DNA from: Neopestalotiopsis rosae
Lineage: Eukaryota > Ascomycota > Sordariomycetes > Amphisphaeriales > Sporocadaceae
Reading direction: 5' to 3'
NCBI GenBank assembly: GCA_023078685.1
Contig: JALGAS010000004.1
Span: forward strand, 2,728,001 to 2,792,000
Length of the DNA stretch: 64,000 nucleotides
Shown here: positions 46,339 through 59,965 of the stretch, in pieces
Numbering within the stretch: the first letter of the stretch is position 1
How the letters are laid out: each line of letters begins with the position of its first letter
Made by a program: the position numbers and the translations under genes
Notes under the pieces: model-generated
Databases searched by the model: none
Told to the model about the DNA's origin: nothing
What the model saw: only the letters and a program-made list of their open reading frames with translations

Positions 46339-49300
46339 TCAACAAATACCAGAGAAACCAATACGTCCGCCTACATGGACGACAGTAGCTGATCGAGTCT
46401 CAGCCTGCCGAATGGCAATATTCAACTCCTTGAGGACGCAACATGCCGCCAGGACCTTGAAGCTCAGCTTCCCGTCGGCCTTGGTAGAACTCCGGCCGCC
46501 CCGAGGCAGATTGCGTTGGCTGCCCTTTTCCTTGACGCAGCCGACGTGCAGACAAGCGATGCTGAGCTCGAGCGCCGTCGACTCGACGTCTGTGGTCCAG
46601 GTGCTCTCGCCGCTACTGTTGATGTCACTAACATTATCATCGTCTTCGCTACCTCCGCTTTGCTGTTGCTCTTGGGCAGCCAGATCGGCAATGGGTTGTT
46701 TGCGGATCAGACTCTCAATCCACGCGGCGATGCGGTCGAATTCGTCCTTGATCTGCAGTGAACGGTCTCTCTGCCGTCGGGTCTGTACACCGGACTTGTT
46801 GAAGATCTGGTATTTGAAACCTTGTTAGCGGCATGTTTACTTTTGCTGGTGTGTGAAAGATGTAGTACACGTAGAACCGATGAGTTGATGGCAGGTAGTT
46901 TGCAATAAAGTAAAGAGACCTGCGAAATGTTGTCGCGCGAGATTCGTGCGAAGGAAAGTGTAAGACAGTGATGAGAAGCTTGAAAACCTTACATTACCAG
47001 TAAATACCTCCAATTCTGTAATGCTGATGGTTGCATGGTCGCTAAAGTCCACGCAAGCCCCGGCAATGGCATTCTCGTAGCTTTGGATTGGGTCAGCATG
47101 TCAAATAAGGCCGAATAAAAGTGAAAGAATATTTCTGGGGGTAACTTACGCTTCTCGAATAACCCATGCTTCATCGATGAAGGACGCCCAGGTGACGCCT
47201 CCAAGCTTGTCCTCGCACTGTTCCATCACGTAGGATTGAAATTTGTTCCAAACTTCGACGCCATCGCCCTGCTTACGGTCGATGCGCACACTCTCTTTCC
47301 AAATTTTCTGCTCATTGATGGCGCGATATAGTTGTCCCAGTATCTTCTCAGACAAGTAGTACCGCAATCCTGGCCCTGAGTCGTCTTCATCGTCATTGTA
47401 CTCATCCGCCGCTGGTCGAGTCGGCGCGTCAAAGACAATCTCAGTACGGTTCTGCAAGTGCGTAGGTGGTGCTGGAGCCATAAAGTCGGGTCGGAAACGA
47501 TTCGTCTTGATGGCCCGTAGAGTGTCCATGGACACTGGTACGCCAGTCTTGGAATAGTCTACACTCGTGGAATGCAGTTCAGCAAGTTTGACGCAATCTG
47601 TAAAGGTGTAAGGAATGCCTCAAGTTCGTAGATTGAGCGTGGCAATCTTACCTGCGTCTACCGTGCCTGCCGGGCGCTGATCAGCCAGGATCATGTGCCT
47701 GGTGGCAATCACTCCAAGATTGTTCGTCTTCATAAATTCGACAAAGAAAGCCGTCATATCCTGTTTTTGGACCTGCCGATTGAGTATGCGCGGCTCGGTA
47801 AGTGGATAATCTGCCGGTGCAAAAACCCGTTTGCAGCTTTTCACCGCAAATTGATCCCAGATGACGTTATAGATATCGCCATCTAGATCGCCTCCGCTGA
47901 GCTGGGATGGGAGGTCACGCTTCCCTTTGTGCGAGAACACGATACAATTTCTAAGGTGCCTCAGAGAATGGCCAGGCGGGGGTATCCTATTGGTGGCTAA
48001 CTGAATATCTCCCGGATGGAGAGCTGGCGATCTAAGGCGTTGTGAGTTTTGCAGTTCAATTGTCATGTCCGGAAGTAAGCATACCTTGTAACGATCATCT
48101 CGCAGTAGTCCAGACTTAGATAGTCTGTCTTGATGAGATCCGTCTTGTCAAACGCTATGTAGATATCCCCTTCTCTGAGGAAACCTGTCTCATCAACGAC
48201 ACCAAAGAGTGTCGCGCCCTGTTCAACGGGAATCCGCGCCTTGTGTTTGAGCAACCGCAGTTCCCGCAGGATGACAGCCTCGACAACAGAGCAGAGAAAT
48301 CGGTCTTTCCTGTAGTCGATTTCGAGTAAATCCAACCGTCGGATCAGACGGGACAGGCCGAGTTGGTCTGCGATCTTCTTCCTCTTTAAGAAGGCGGAGA
48401 CATTGAAGGCGGTTGCGGTAATCATGCGAAGTCGCTCCAGCTCCTTGTCTTGCTGCATGAAGAACCATTCGTTGGGCACCGCCATATCCTCGAGAATTTT
48501 GATCATTTGGCGGTTGAGCACTAGAGGAATTGGCTGGTTGGCCATATCGCATATCTCAAGATTTCCAATATCCTTGCTCTGGAACTTTACCATTGACGGA
48601 CCTGACCAGAAAGTATTCAGTAAATTCTTGAAGATCATATTTTGGAATCGGCCAATTACTTACGGACAGCGAATGCGTTTCCGACCTGTCGCGTATCAAG
48701 GGCTAGCATGCCTTTGGCACCACCCCAGCGTATCTGGAAACAGGTTGCTTCCTTTCGCTGCGGCAGTGCAGAAAGTATCGCATCAACCACTTTTGTAGAT
48801 GCCCAACCCACTCCATCTGTAAAGACACGCCCTCCGGGCCCCTTTCCTGATCGAATATCGTCAATAACGTAGTGTACGATGCCATGGTCCCCTAATGAAA
48901 TGGCAAATGGTGTCTCAGAAAATGCTTGCCCAATTCTTGCTGCACATCGAGCTGGCGAGTAGATGTCGGAGAACTGGCCCAGATCGTTGATGATGTTGAA
49001 GTAGGTCTGCAGCTTTTCATCCTGGTAAAATGTCGCCATGAACCAGGCTGACTGACCTCGTAGCGAGGAATGAGAGAAGCCAAGGAAATCGTACTTTCTG
49101 CCGCCAATTTGCGTACCACTATTCAGAACTTGCAGGAATCGATCGTATACGGCCTCGTTGGAGTATTTACTGTTGAAGCGAACGTCTTGGCCGTCCTCAT
49201 CAGAGAATTGGAAGCGGATAAAACGATCTATATTTTTCTCGAATTTTCTCAGAATGCGATTTTTGGCCTCCGGCTCTGGGCCATGTACTATAACCAAGGA

Positions 49301-51076
49301 GCAGATATTAGCATGAAAATTATATGATGCACTGATTTCTGCCGGCTCGTGGGTTTAACTGGCTTGACCAAATGAGTATAGTCATGGCGGCTAGGTGTGA
49401 GGAGTTGCTGTGTGCAAGATAGGTGTAGGGGACGTTGACAAAGAAATTACTATCAAGGTAAAAATGAAAATCGAAAAATCCTTACAGCTGATGTGTGTCG
49501 GTGTCACACGGACCTTGTACACCATGGTAAGATTGTTCCTGGCTTTCTCCTGCTCAGAGTCAGAGACCATCACCAATCATGATATAGTAATTAGAATCTC
49601 CAGCACTACTGACCGAGATCAACTCTTTGGTAAGACCTAGACGTATCTCTGATTCATTTTCCTCGAGCTGCGTCAAGAGCTCGTCGGCTTTGAACCAAGA
49701 TGGGTCAACGTCGGGTCCAGGGAACGGAATTTGTGCGAATAGACCCTTGATGGCGAGCCCAGATATTGCGTAGCGCTATTTGAATCAATCTGCTTCAGTC
49801 TCTAGGGTTTCTTGGGGTATCTGAAGGAGCGACTTACCTGGTCCTGTACATTACGCACATCTTCTGAATGCTTGTGTAGCTTCTGCAACAACTCTGCTCC
49901 TGTCAATGGGAGAATGTATCCATTCATCACAAGAGCTTGCACCTGGAAAAGTATTTCAAACTTTACCAGAGTGACAAAATTCTGAATGGCGTGATTGAAC
50001 AATCTCATCTGATCATTGAAAGACATGTTTGGAGTCAAGTCTTCAGGGAAGTTGTATACAGATGAATAGACTGGAAGGATCTCGCTCTGGCGCAGTCTTT
50101 GGAGCTTTTGTCGAAACTCATGAGGAGAAACGAGAAGCTGGTAGACTAGGCACTGACCAACTAGCATACCATGCTTGGATACACTGTGGTCCTCGATAGC
50201 ATCTGGTATTTCAGTCAGACGACGTCTCGTAGGCCGGAAGTTGTTGGCGCCTTTATTTATGAACATGGCAGCGAAAGTATCTACGATATCCGGTTTCGTG
50301 ACCTCGAAGAATCGAGGAGGCTCAAGAAGCGTCAAAGTCAGAGCCGTGGGGGCCGTAGAAGGCAATATCGATTCAATGGTTCGGTATGGTATCTCAATCC
50401 TGATTTTGGCATTCGGATTGCTGGTCAGCGGATAAGAAATGAGAAGCTCATCCTTGGAGAATTTGGCAATGCCAGAAGGAGTTCTCCATATCTTCTCAGG
50501 CGAGAACACGAGTTTTTGCTGGCGGTTATAATCGAGGTAGCCGCATTTCAGGCCAGACACTGAATATGCATCATCAGGGTGCTTTTGAGCTTCAGGCATA
50601 CTGATTGGAAGGTAAGTATATTGTATGACGAAAGGAGTCTGCCTATACACTCTACTCACGCTTCAATGTCGCGGCGTTCCTTGGCATCCTTCTGCAAACT
50701 GCGAAGCACTGTGAGAGTCGTGATCAGCAATGTGCTATGCAAGCAAGATTTGGTGCCAACCTCACAAAGACTTACTAAAGATATCGACTTCGCGAAACGA
50801 CCTGCGACAGTATACATGTTTGTTCATAATGACAAGCCGAGCTTTCATCCTCGGTCGACCTTGGCGATCCAAAAGCGTAGTGGCCAGTTCGCCATGTTGC
50901 CGTAAGAAGACCTCGCCGTCAGCGGGACGAAGAAATGAAAGGGTGCCAAAGTTCTTTCTTGGCGCTTTCTGGCATGTCCAATCCTCGATTCGGAGAGCAC
51001 TAATCATCTCTCCTAGGAACTTCTTCAAGTGGTATTCGCTGATATCAGCTGGGAGGTTGGCTAGATGAACCTCCAT
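46339..51076 (-). CDS. cellular RNA-dependent RNA polymerase
   Basis: Eleven exons join in phase to 1287 residues: 51076-50776, 50708-50660, 50600-49838, 49775-49614, 49549-49486, 49287-48664, 48601-48085, 48031-47652, 47597-47150, 47080-46993, 46806-46339. The N terminus looks like an RRM fold (MEVHLANLPADISEYHL, GTLSFL). The catalytic part has SLHGPEPEAKNR, the TDGVGWAS segment, RWGGAKGML, RPSMVKF and the active-site loop SGGDLDGDIYNVIW (DLDGD at 875-879), then HSTSVDYSKTGVPV. These mark eukaryotic RNA-silencing polymerases that copy aberrant RNA into double strands for Dicer. The RRM-like N terminus and DLDGD suggest the SAD-1/Rdp1-like branch rather than QDE-1, but this needs a tree. No inactivating change was seen. 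Confidence 0.95.
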
Positions 51077-53081
51077 GTTGAAGGGGTCACCAGTCGTATA
51101 CCAGGGCTGACATCAAGAAAGATCTCGGTCTCTATGGTGCAGACACCCAGTTTGGCTCGCGATGCAACACCAACGACCAGAAGGCAGATTGTGGTTGCGT
51201 GGTGGGTCGGTTCGTGGTACGCCCGTCTCTTTTCGTTTCTTTGCTTGGTAAAGGAAAAAGAAAAGCTGGAAAAAGAAACAAGGCAAAAAAGAATGAAGGG
51301 TGAGAGTAGAGTGAAACGACAGCAGGACTGTGACGTTTCGTAAGTCGTTTCTTTCTTCTCTGATTGTGACAGGTAACGAGAACCGCGGCTGCCAGCCTCT
51401 CTCTGATAGTGGGGGGACTCCGCGTCAAGATGAAGCCTCGTCAAGCCTGGACAGATGGCGAAGGACTCCAATCATCGGTCCAAATTGGGGTCAATATTTA
51501 GACGGCAGCTGATTGAACGTCCGACGTTGGCTACCAAGTTGATACGAGAGGCTGTGCAAACATGCTGATTGGAAGATGCTGTTATCTTATGAGCCCCCCT
51601 CTTTACCCGAATCTGGCGCCGTTTGCCATTCGACCAACAGTCAGTCAAACGAGAAGCTGAGGTCTCTTGGGGAGCGCCAAGCCCGGATGGGTCGGGAGGG
51701 GCAATGTGCAGCGGTTAAGATAGATCTCAAGAAGACGACTTAATAATGTTGTCTAGTATCGGAATCTCTATTGTCAAAATATCAGCCAATTTCAGGCCAC
51801 TCTTGACATCTGTTGTTGGTCCGTCGTCGTTGTCGTTGGCACAGGATGTTTGTAAGTGCCCAGGGCAGACGGTACCTGCGCAGGGCCATCAGCGAACTTA
51901 GGTACTCCGTGCCTACCTAGCTAGGTACTGTACATACATTATCTACGGCATGTCCTGCAGGCAACCATGCACTAGTGCCGGTCGCCCAGCGACACCCCAC
52001 GGCCGCACTCTGTCGCGCTCCTCGGAACTGATGACATTGAATACTTGCAAACGCAGTACAGTTGGGAGCAGTATGCTCGGGAGCCATTTGAAGATTTCAA
52101 CACGTTATCTTGTGGTTTCCGTATGTATCCTTCAATGTTTTTAGGTATCAAAATCATCATGCTGGTTTTCAAAGAGTCGTTCAGCTGCCTCTCCATGAAT
52201 CCCAAATGTAGGTTCGCACCTATTAGTGTGGGATTTATCTGCATTGGAGAACTGTATTCAGCCCGTATCTGTCTGAAGCCGTACAGGGAATGCGCATAGT
52301 GTTTTCTCCTGGTAGAAGTCACGAGCATACTGAGGAATGAACATCCGCATTCATCACGAAGTATTTATTTGGTAGTTTCTGCGGGTAGAGAACAGTGACC
52401 TATCACAACAATTCTTGTTGCTGAGCCAAGTCTAGAAATATCTCTAGCTCATCGTTCCCGCCGCCAGGCTTGGTCTGTCTTTAAGAGTGGTTTAAAGTTG
52501 GCAAGTGCAAGAAAAGCAGATGGGACTACCATATTTCACTAAAATGTGCCATAATCGCTTTTTGGGCGGTCCAACAGCCCAATATGGAATATTTAATATG
52601 TTTGGCAAATCTCACTTATCCAGGCAATGTGCGGCTAACTGGCGTTGTCTACATCTCAGATCCCGTTACATGAAACAGCATTTTACTTCTGGCAAAGAGA
52701 GTCGGAATAAGAAGATAGTCACGGAATCATCATAACTTGTTGCATACCGGCGAGCCCCAGCAATCGATGGTGATGAAGAAAAAAGGGCAAAATCGGAAAG
52801 GACGAAAATTCCGAGCTTGCGTGGAGACAAGGTAAGAGGAAAGAGGAATACACATGAGTGACAATCGCACCTGCCAAGACAAGTTCACTTTGTGTCCATG
52901 CCATATGTATCGAGTTTTGACACACCTGGCAGGCTAAGATTTTCTGAAAGGAATTGTGTGTCACTTTCTCAGAAGTTTGTGTTGTGGATATTGCAACGAA
53001 TATAAATAAGCAACCGATCCCCCTAAGAGCCCTCGACGAAGTCAAACACTACAAGTTGCTCTTTCGCATGAACAACCTAGA
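51077..53081. other. gene-poor stretch with one suggestive frame
   Basis: About 2 kb. CT-rich near 51230-51300. TACCTA-type words cluster at 51900-51930. A frame at about 51970-52300 reads DDIEYLQTQYSWEQYAREPFEDFNTL and reaches a GTATGT donor at about 52120. It may be an exon or remnant. Nothing else was supported. Confidence 0.45.
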
Positions 53082-54832
<1,751 letters not shown>

Positions 54833-54880
54833 TTCAACAAAAATGACTTGGTAACCTGTCGAGAAAGATCATATGTCCAA

Positions 54881-56527
54881 TCATCGCCCCCGCTCCCTGG
54901 GTACCCTATAGCTTTTGGGTTCGTTTACCCCGTGTATTTCGCATACCATCCGCCTCTTAACGGCACTCGAGTGCCCACAATCACAGTACCCGTGCCCGTC
55001 CGATATGGTTAGTTCTGCACCGTGGCCTTCGTGGTCAGCCTTGTTGAAGCAATCTGAGCAGAACACCTTGTTATCGTTATATGCACAAATTGGGCATGAA
55101 TACATGCGATCCCCCTTGTTGAACTGCCGGTCGCACTTGGAGGCTTTTCTGTTGACGCTTACTTCGGGCGCACCAATCCACTCATTTATGAGGTCTGTGA
55201 CGGGATCATGGTTGGGCGGTACGGCTGGTGGTGCTGATCCAGCGTACGCGATCGGATACGCGCCAGCGTCACTGCCGAGCAGGCTTGGAGTCTCTTCCCG
55301 CGACATTCGCGGGTTTTCGAGTTCTAGTCTTTCCTTGAGTCTTCTCAATTCCTCCTTCTTGATCCTGACTTTCTCTTCCTTGCTCATGGTCTCAACTTCC
55401 ATTCTCTTCAGTTCCTCTACTCTCCTCATGGATTCTTCTTCCCTGACTCTGAGCTCCTCTTCGTCAAATGGATCACCTGTTCTTCTCTTAGATCCTTTCT
55501 TCTTTGTCGATGTCTGAATCTGCATCTGTAAATTTTGGCTCATCCTGACGAGCTCGTCCAGGCGGTCCTCTTCCAAGGGCTCATGGATATTGATGAACTG
55601 TATGTCAAACTATTATTTATTAGTTCGTCCTCGTCAAGAGCGGTTTCCAAGTCCAGGTCGTACCGGGTCATTTAGCCAGCGAATACCGGCCCGGGTCAAG
55701 ACGGCCTCCTCTATTTGACTCCTGTGAACCCGTCGAATGTCTGGAATTGGCAAAGGCTGAACAGATGGCGGTCTCGGTGGAAAGGTTGTATCGAGACCCT
55801 TACCGCCGCCTGGGATATGCACAGCATTTGGATTAAAGATATCGTCTGAATCATGCACGTGTTTCGATGGAGGTGGCACCGGGACTACGTTCGGCCCCTG
55901 GTTCGCCAGCTTTTGCGTCGCCATGTACTCACATAACACCTGCAGATAGTCGAGTTTTTCAGAGTCGCGTGCGTACATTCTGGTGTTTGCTCTTAATCTT
56001 ACTGTTCATGTATAATCAGTTTTGTGGGGGGCTTACTCTGGATATAGTTGTGCAAGGTAAAGCTGATTGACCGAATTGCTGAGCATAATATCCCACTTGC
56101 ACTCCTTGAGCTCAGTCATTAACTTGACAATGTCCCCTTCGCGATACGCAAACACTGCCCTGGCGCGTTTGCCGAAACGTATCGGTTTGACATAGTCCCA
56201 GTCCTCCTTTCCAAACTCGTCCTTGAGGCGATGCCACTCGCCGGTGCCAAATATGCTCATGAGCGTATCCTCAAGTCTCTCGAGCGTCTGTTCGCATCGC
56301 TCTACACTTTCGAGACCGTTTTTCAGGCCCGCAGGCTTGAGACGAATTGCAGTCCCGGAGCGCGGCTCGAGGGTATCCCGCAGCTGCGCGAGTATGCGGC
56401 TCAGCCGTGCCACATCGTCGGTTATGACGCGCACTGTCCTCGGCGCATCTATGATCTTCTCCACTTGTTTAGTGATGAATATGGCCAGGTCCAGACTGGC
56501 CGAGATGGCTCCCAAGATGTCGGTCAT
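54881..56527 (-). CDS. UBR-box protein with a STAND-like N-terminal region
   Basis: Three exons (56527-56037, 55979-55664, 55597-54881) join in phase to 507 residues. Residues 1-150 (MTDILGAISASLDLAIFI, VARLSRILAQLRDTL) resemble the helical domain found at the N terminus of fungal STAND/NLR proteins. Residues about 165-275 are Pro-rich and polar. Residues 290-375 form a charged coiled coil (EEELRVREEESMRRVEELKRM). A C-terminal UBR box lies at 424-491: CDRQFNKGDRMYSCPIC, CSDCF, DHEGHG, YCDCGH, CEIHG. Its zinc-binding Cys/His pattern is intact. UBR boxes in E3 ligases such as Ubr1 read basic N-terminal residues of N-degron substrates. No RING, HECT or other ligase domain is present. The usual last Asp of CDCGD is His478, so peptide binding may be altered. 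The combination is unusual. A defence or protein-quality role is speculation. Confidence 0.83.
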
Positions 56528-57330
56528 GCTGAGAATGACAAAGTGATTGCGCCTCGAGAAAATGATCGCTTTACCATGAAATGTTGATGAGAGAATCGAA
56601 AGAATCAAAGAAAAAATTGCTTATCGAGAATTGCCCCGACAAAATTGAGGCGATTTACGTGTCAGCAAGTCAACTCTAAAGAGGGGTTAGGCAGTTGGGC
56701 TTGGCATTGGCATTGGCTGAATCGATCGGAAGCTCGCACAACCGCCTCAGTACACTAACTACCAAAAGAGGTGGCTGGTAGCCAGATTTGGTCAAATAGT
56801 TGAGTCGCGATACCCAATATTGGTTGTAAGATTGAATGCAAGAAATTTGTTCTGTAATTGCCAGCCTTATCTGCTTGGCATGTATGCCCTGGTACCCCAG
56901 TCGTTGTCGCCCAAGTATACATCCGAGGTATAAACTATATCCAGTACCCACTTGATGATCTAAGAGTCACGTAAGGTTGACACTTGGACTGGAACGCGCT
57001 ATCCCAAAGGCCGCTGATACAATGGTTGCAATAATGGAGAAGAAGAAAAGAAGGAACAATGTGATATGATCTATGTGTAATCTAGACTGCTGACACTTCC
57101 AACTGGCAAGAATCAGTCCGATTACACTCACAATCTTATCAATCATAATATGCAAGGGTCAACATTGAGTCTAGGAGTATTAGACACTATTATAGAGTTT
57201 GAGGACTAGGATACTAAACAATCATGAAGGTGGTCAGCGGGCTGGGGTGCAATGTGAGGGTAATTGGAGTACCCGCTGAATATCAAAGTACTTGATCTCA
57301 CTCAGCTCAGGAAGGTTCCTTCGCAGAGGC
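56528..57330. other. intergenic, nothing recognised
   Basis: The promoter of the UBR-box gene and the 3' region of the dehydratase gene. AT-rich and without a further feature. Confidence 0.5.
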
Positions 57331-58664
57331 TCAGGCAGTCAAAGTTTTGGTATCACCATTTTCGGCAATGTTCTTGCTTTCCAAATTAGCACTTGACGCT
57401 TTCGAAAAGGCACCAGATCCCAGGTGAGATGTGATGTCACCCCACCACTGTTCGCCGTATCTCTCATACCACGACACAGTTCTGCGAAATCCATCGTCGA
57501 GGGCCACCTTTTGTGACCAGCCAAGGTCTGCGAGCTTGGTAAAATCCACAGCATAGTGGCGATCCATGAAGGGACGGTTCGGAGTGGACTGGATCCATTC
57601 GTCCACCTTGAGAGGTGCCGTGTCTTCAGTGCGCGCGATCTCTTGAGTGGCCACGAGGATTCTCCCAATCACCTCAACGTTCGACACTTGATCAGTCGTG
57701 CCAATATTGTACGTCTCGCCAATCTCTCCACGATGAAATATGTAGTTGAATGCATTGGCCACATCTCCAGCGTAGATGTAACGTCGTGTGTACTCACCGC
57801 TTCCGTACAGAGGAACCTTCTGCTTTCGCTGTAGCAGGATTGCAAACTTGGGGATGATCTTCTCTGGGAACTGGTTTGGACCGTACACATTGTTGCTCCG
57901 GACGATGATGGTAGGCAGCCCGAAGGATTTCGCATAGGCGCCAACCATCATCTCGGCAGCGGCTTTGCTGCCGCTATACGGGTTCGTCGGGCACAAGGTG
58001 TCGCCCTCCTTGTGGTCTGGCTGACCCGGGGCCACCTCGCCATAGACCTCATCCGTCGACACATGGATGAAGCGCTTGACACCAAACTTCCGCGCGGCTT
58101 CGAGCAAGACGACTGTGCCTGTCAGGTTCGTCTTGCAAAAGGCGTGTGGTGCGTCGAAGCTCAAGTCCACGTGGGACTGGGCAGCAAAGTGCATGACCGC
58201 GTCTACCTTGTACTTGAAGAAGCACTTGGTGACAGCAATCTCGTCCGAGACGTCACCTCGGACTACGGACCAGTTTGAATTGCCGTCTAGGGCGTGGAGA
58301 TTATTCAAAGACGCCGAATACCTGCTTGAGCGTCAACACACTGTGTCTCTCATCTTGGATTCAATGCTACTGACTCGAAACTGTCGTAGCATACGAAATG
58401 ATACATTGGGTATGTCAGGGTCAGATTTCTGAAGACCCAAGAGCCACTGTGATGAGCGCGCATCGTATGTCAGCCGATATTGTATAGATTTCCACATCAA
58501 GTTACTCACATGAAGCCGGCGGCGCCGGTAACACATATCGTCCTGATGTCAGGGATGGCTTCGAGTACGTCCATCGCCCGCAAAGCCTGATCATCATTCC
58601 AGGCGAATTGGAACGAGGTATTGGTCGTCGCACCATCGCTATTTTCTTCAATGACTTCGCCCAT
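57331..58664 (-). CDS. nucleotide-sugar 4,6-dehydratase-like protein
   Basis: Three exons (58664-58510, 58446-58375, 58321-57331) join in phase to 405 residues. Donors are GTGAGT and GTCAGT. The splice at residue 52 completes the NAD-binding motif TGAAGFIGSW (46-55). The extended-SDR core has VCYDSFEYSASLNNL, HFAAQSHVDLSFD, the STDEVYG signature (164-170) whose Asp-Glu pair is typical of dTDP/UDP-glucose 4,6-dehydratases, the catalytic YSGSK (Y191, K195), RSNNVYGPNQFPEK and YTRRYIYAGD. This order matches RmlB and the N-terminal half of rhamnose synthases. The reaction would convert a nucleotide glucose to its 4-keto-6-deoxy form. The UGM gene lies nearby, so nucleotide-sugar supply is a shared theme, but no shared operon-like unit exists in fungi. 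Confidence 0.93.
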
Positions 58665-59965
58665 TTTGAGAAAAAGTGATTCGATTATGGTAGTTGGATG
58701 GTTTATAATATTTTGTTTACTCCATCATGGGCCATTCGAGGTGTTTCCTTTCCCATGCCATTATTGCCATTTTGAGTTTACGGGAGAGGCTGGTGAACTG
58801 AATGGCGCGGCAACAATGTGCGTCATTGTATCACCTTGCTCTGCTTGCATCTCAACAAATGGAAGTGTCAATGCAGCACATGCTAAAACTAGCGCCTTGT
58901 CAGTTCGACTGCACTTGCCCTGTGCCGTTCTACAAGGATTGAGGAAGAACAACTTCTCGTGCAGCAAGTGAAGTGAAAGCTCCGTCGACCCAAAGTCTTT
59001 GTCTTCCATCTATCAACATGCAACAAGCATTGAAAGCAACCGTTATATTTAAGTCATTTCTAACAACCGTTTCTACTTGGGCGCAAGATGTTGCATTGAA
59101 ACGCAAAGGCATTTTCCGTCCTGCATCTTCTCTGTGCCTTATCTGACGTATGAACAGGACCAAGGGTACGGCGAGAGTCTCTGTAGCGCCTGTGGGTGAG
59201 AAGCAACATGCTCGCGAGTATCTACGACTGCACGCTTTCTGGGTTCAAGTAATGTGGCGACCAGTCACCGTATTCTCGAAATTGTTCACATATTGTAGGC
59301 CACGATTTCCATGGATATCTGGAGCTTTGCCGACAACACAAGTCATAAAGCCCACCACAATGCTGTTTCTTCTCCTTTTTTGGGTATGCCTAGCCCGTCT
59401 GAGTGTTCCTGTGTTCCTGTGTTGCTGCCTGCAATCGTCCATGCGGACAGATGTGTGCATAAAGCCTTGTTGGCAATGAATGAGCAAGATTGCTAAGACA
59501 ATTCACCAATCTGGGTGTGTACTTGTCGCTGTTGCCTCAAAACGCCCATCAGTAGCGGCGCACCGTTTTTGTCTAACGAAACAGCGATTCACGAATACCA
59601 TCGCCTACAGCATATTTGGAAAATAGACAGCCATCTATGAATCAAAATGCTTGCTCAGACAATTAATCAAGTAGATAAGGCACGTCTTGTCCGCCTTCTG
59701 TGGTTTTGCCTAAATTTCTATGATCATGGTCTCAGGCAAACGATAACGAAGGTCCTATATTAGGATGTCCAGCAAGTTGTTTCCAATACAATACCTTGCT
59801 TTCATGCACGTCTTCTTCTAGCTGTAAGTTCTCTATTCCCGGATTCTCCCCCGCCCACTCAATGCTTTGGGTGAATCCTCTCAATATCCAAAGGAACTCA
59901 AGTGCTCACTACTAACTACCCCTACGACATCAATACAGATAGACACCATTATCAACTCTCCAAAA
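58665..59965. other. intergenic, divergent promoters
   Basis: About 1.3 kb between the divergent dehydratase and AAA ATPase genes. Frames inside it overlap on both strands and have no recognised content. Confidence 0.5.

Noticed and set aside
46331..46828. 165-codon plus-strand frame
   Set aside because: Antisense to the last exon of the RNA polymerase, which continues in phase from the preceding exon.
54915..55517. 200-codon plus-strand frame rich in Ser and Leu
   Set aside because: Antisense to the coiled coil of the UBR-box gene. The Ser/Leu bias mirrors Glu/Arg codons.
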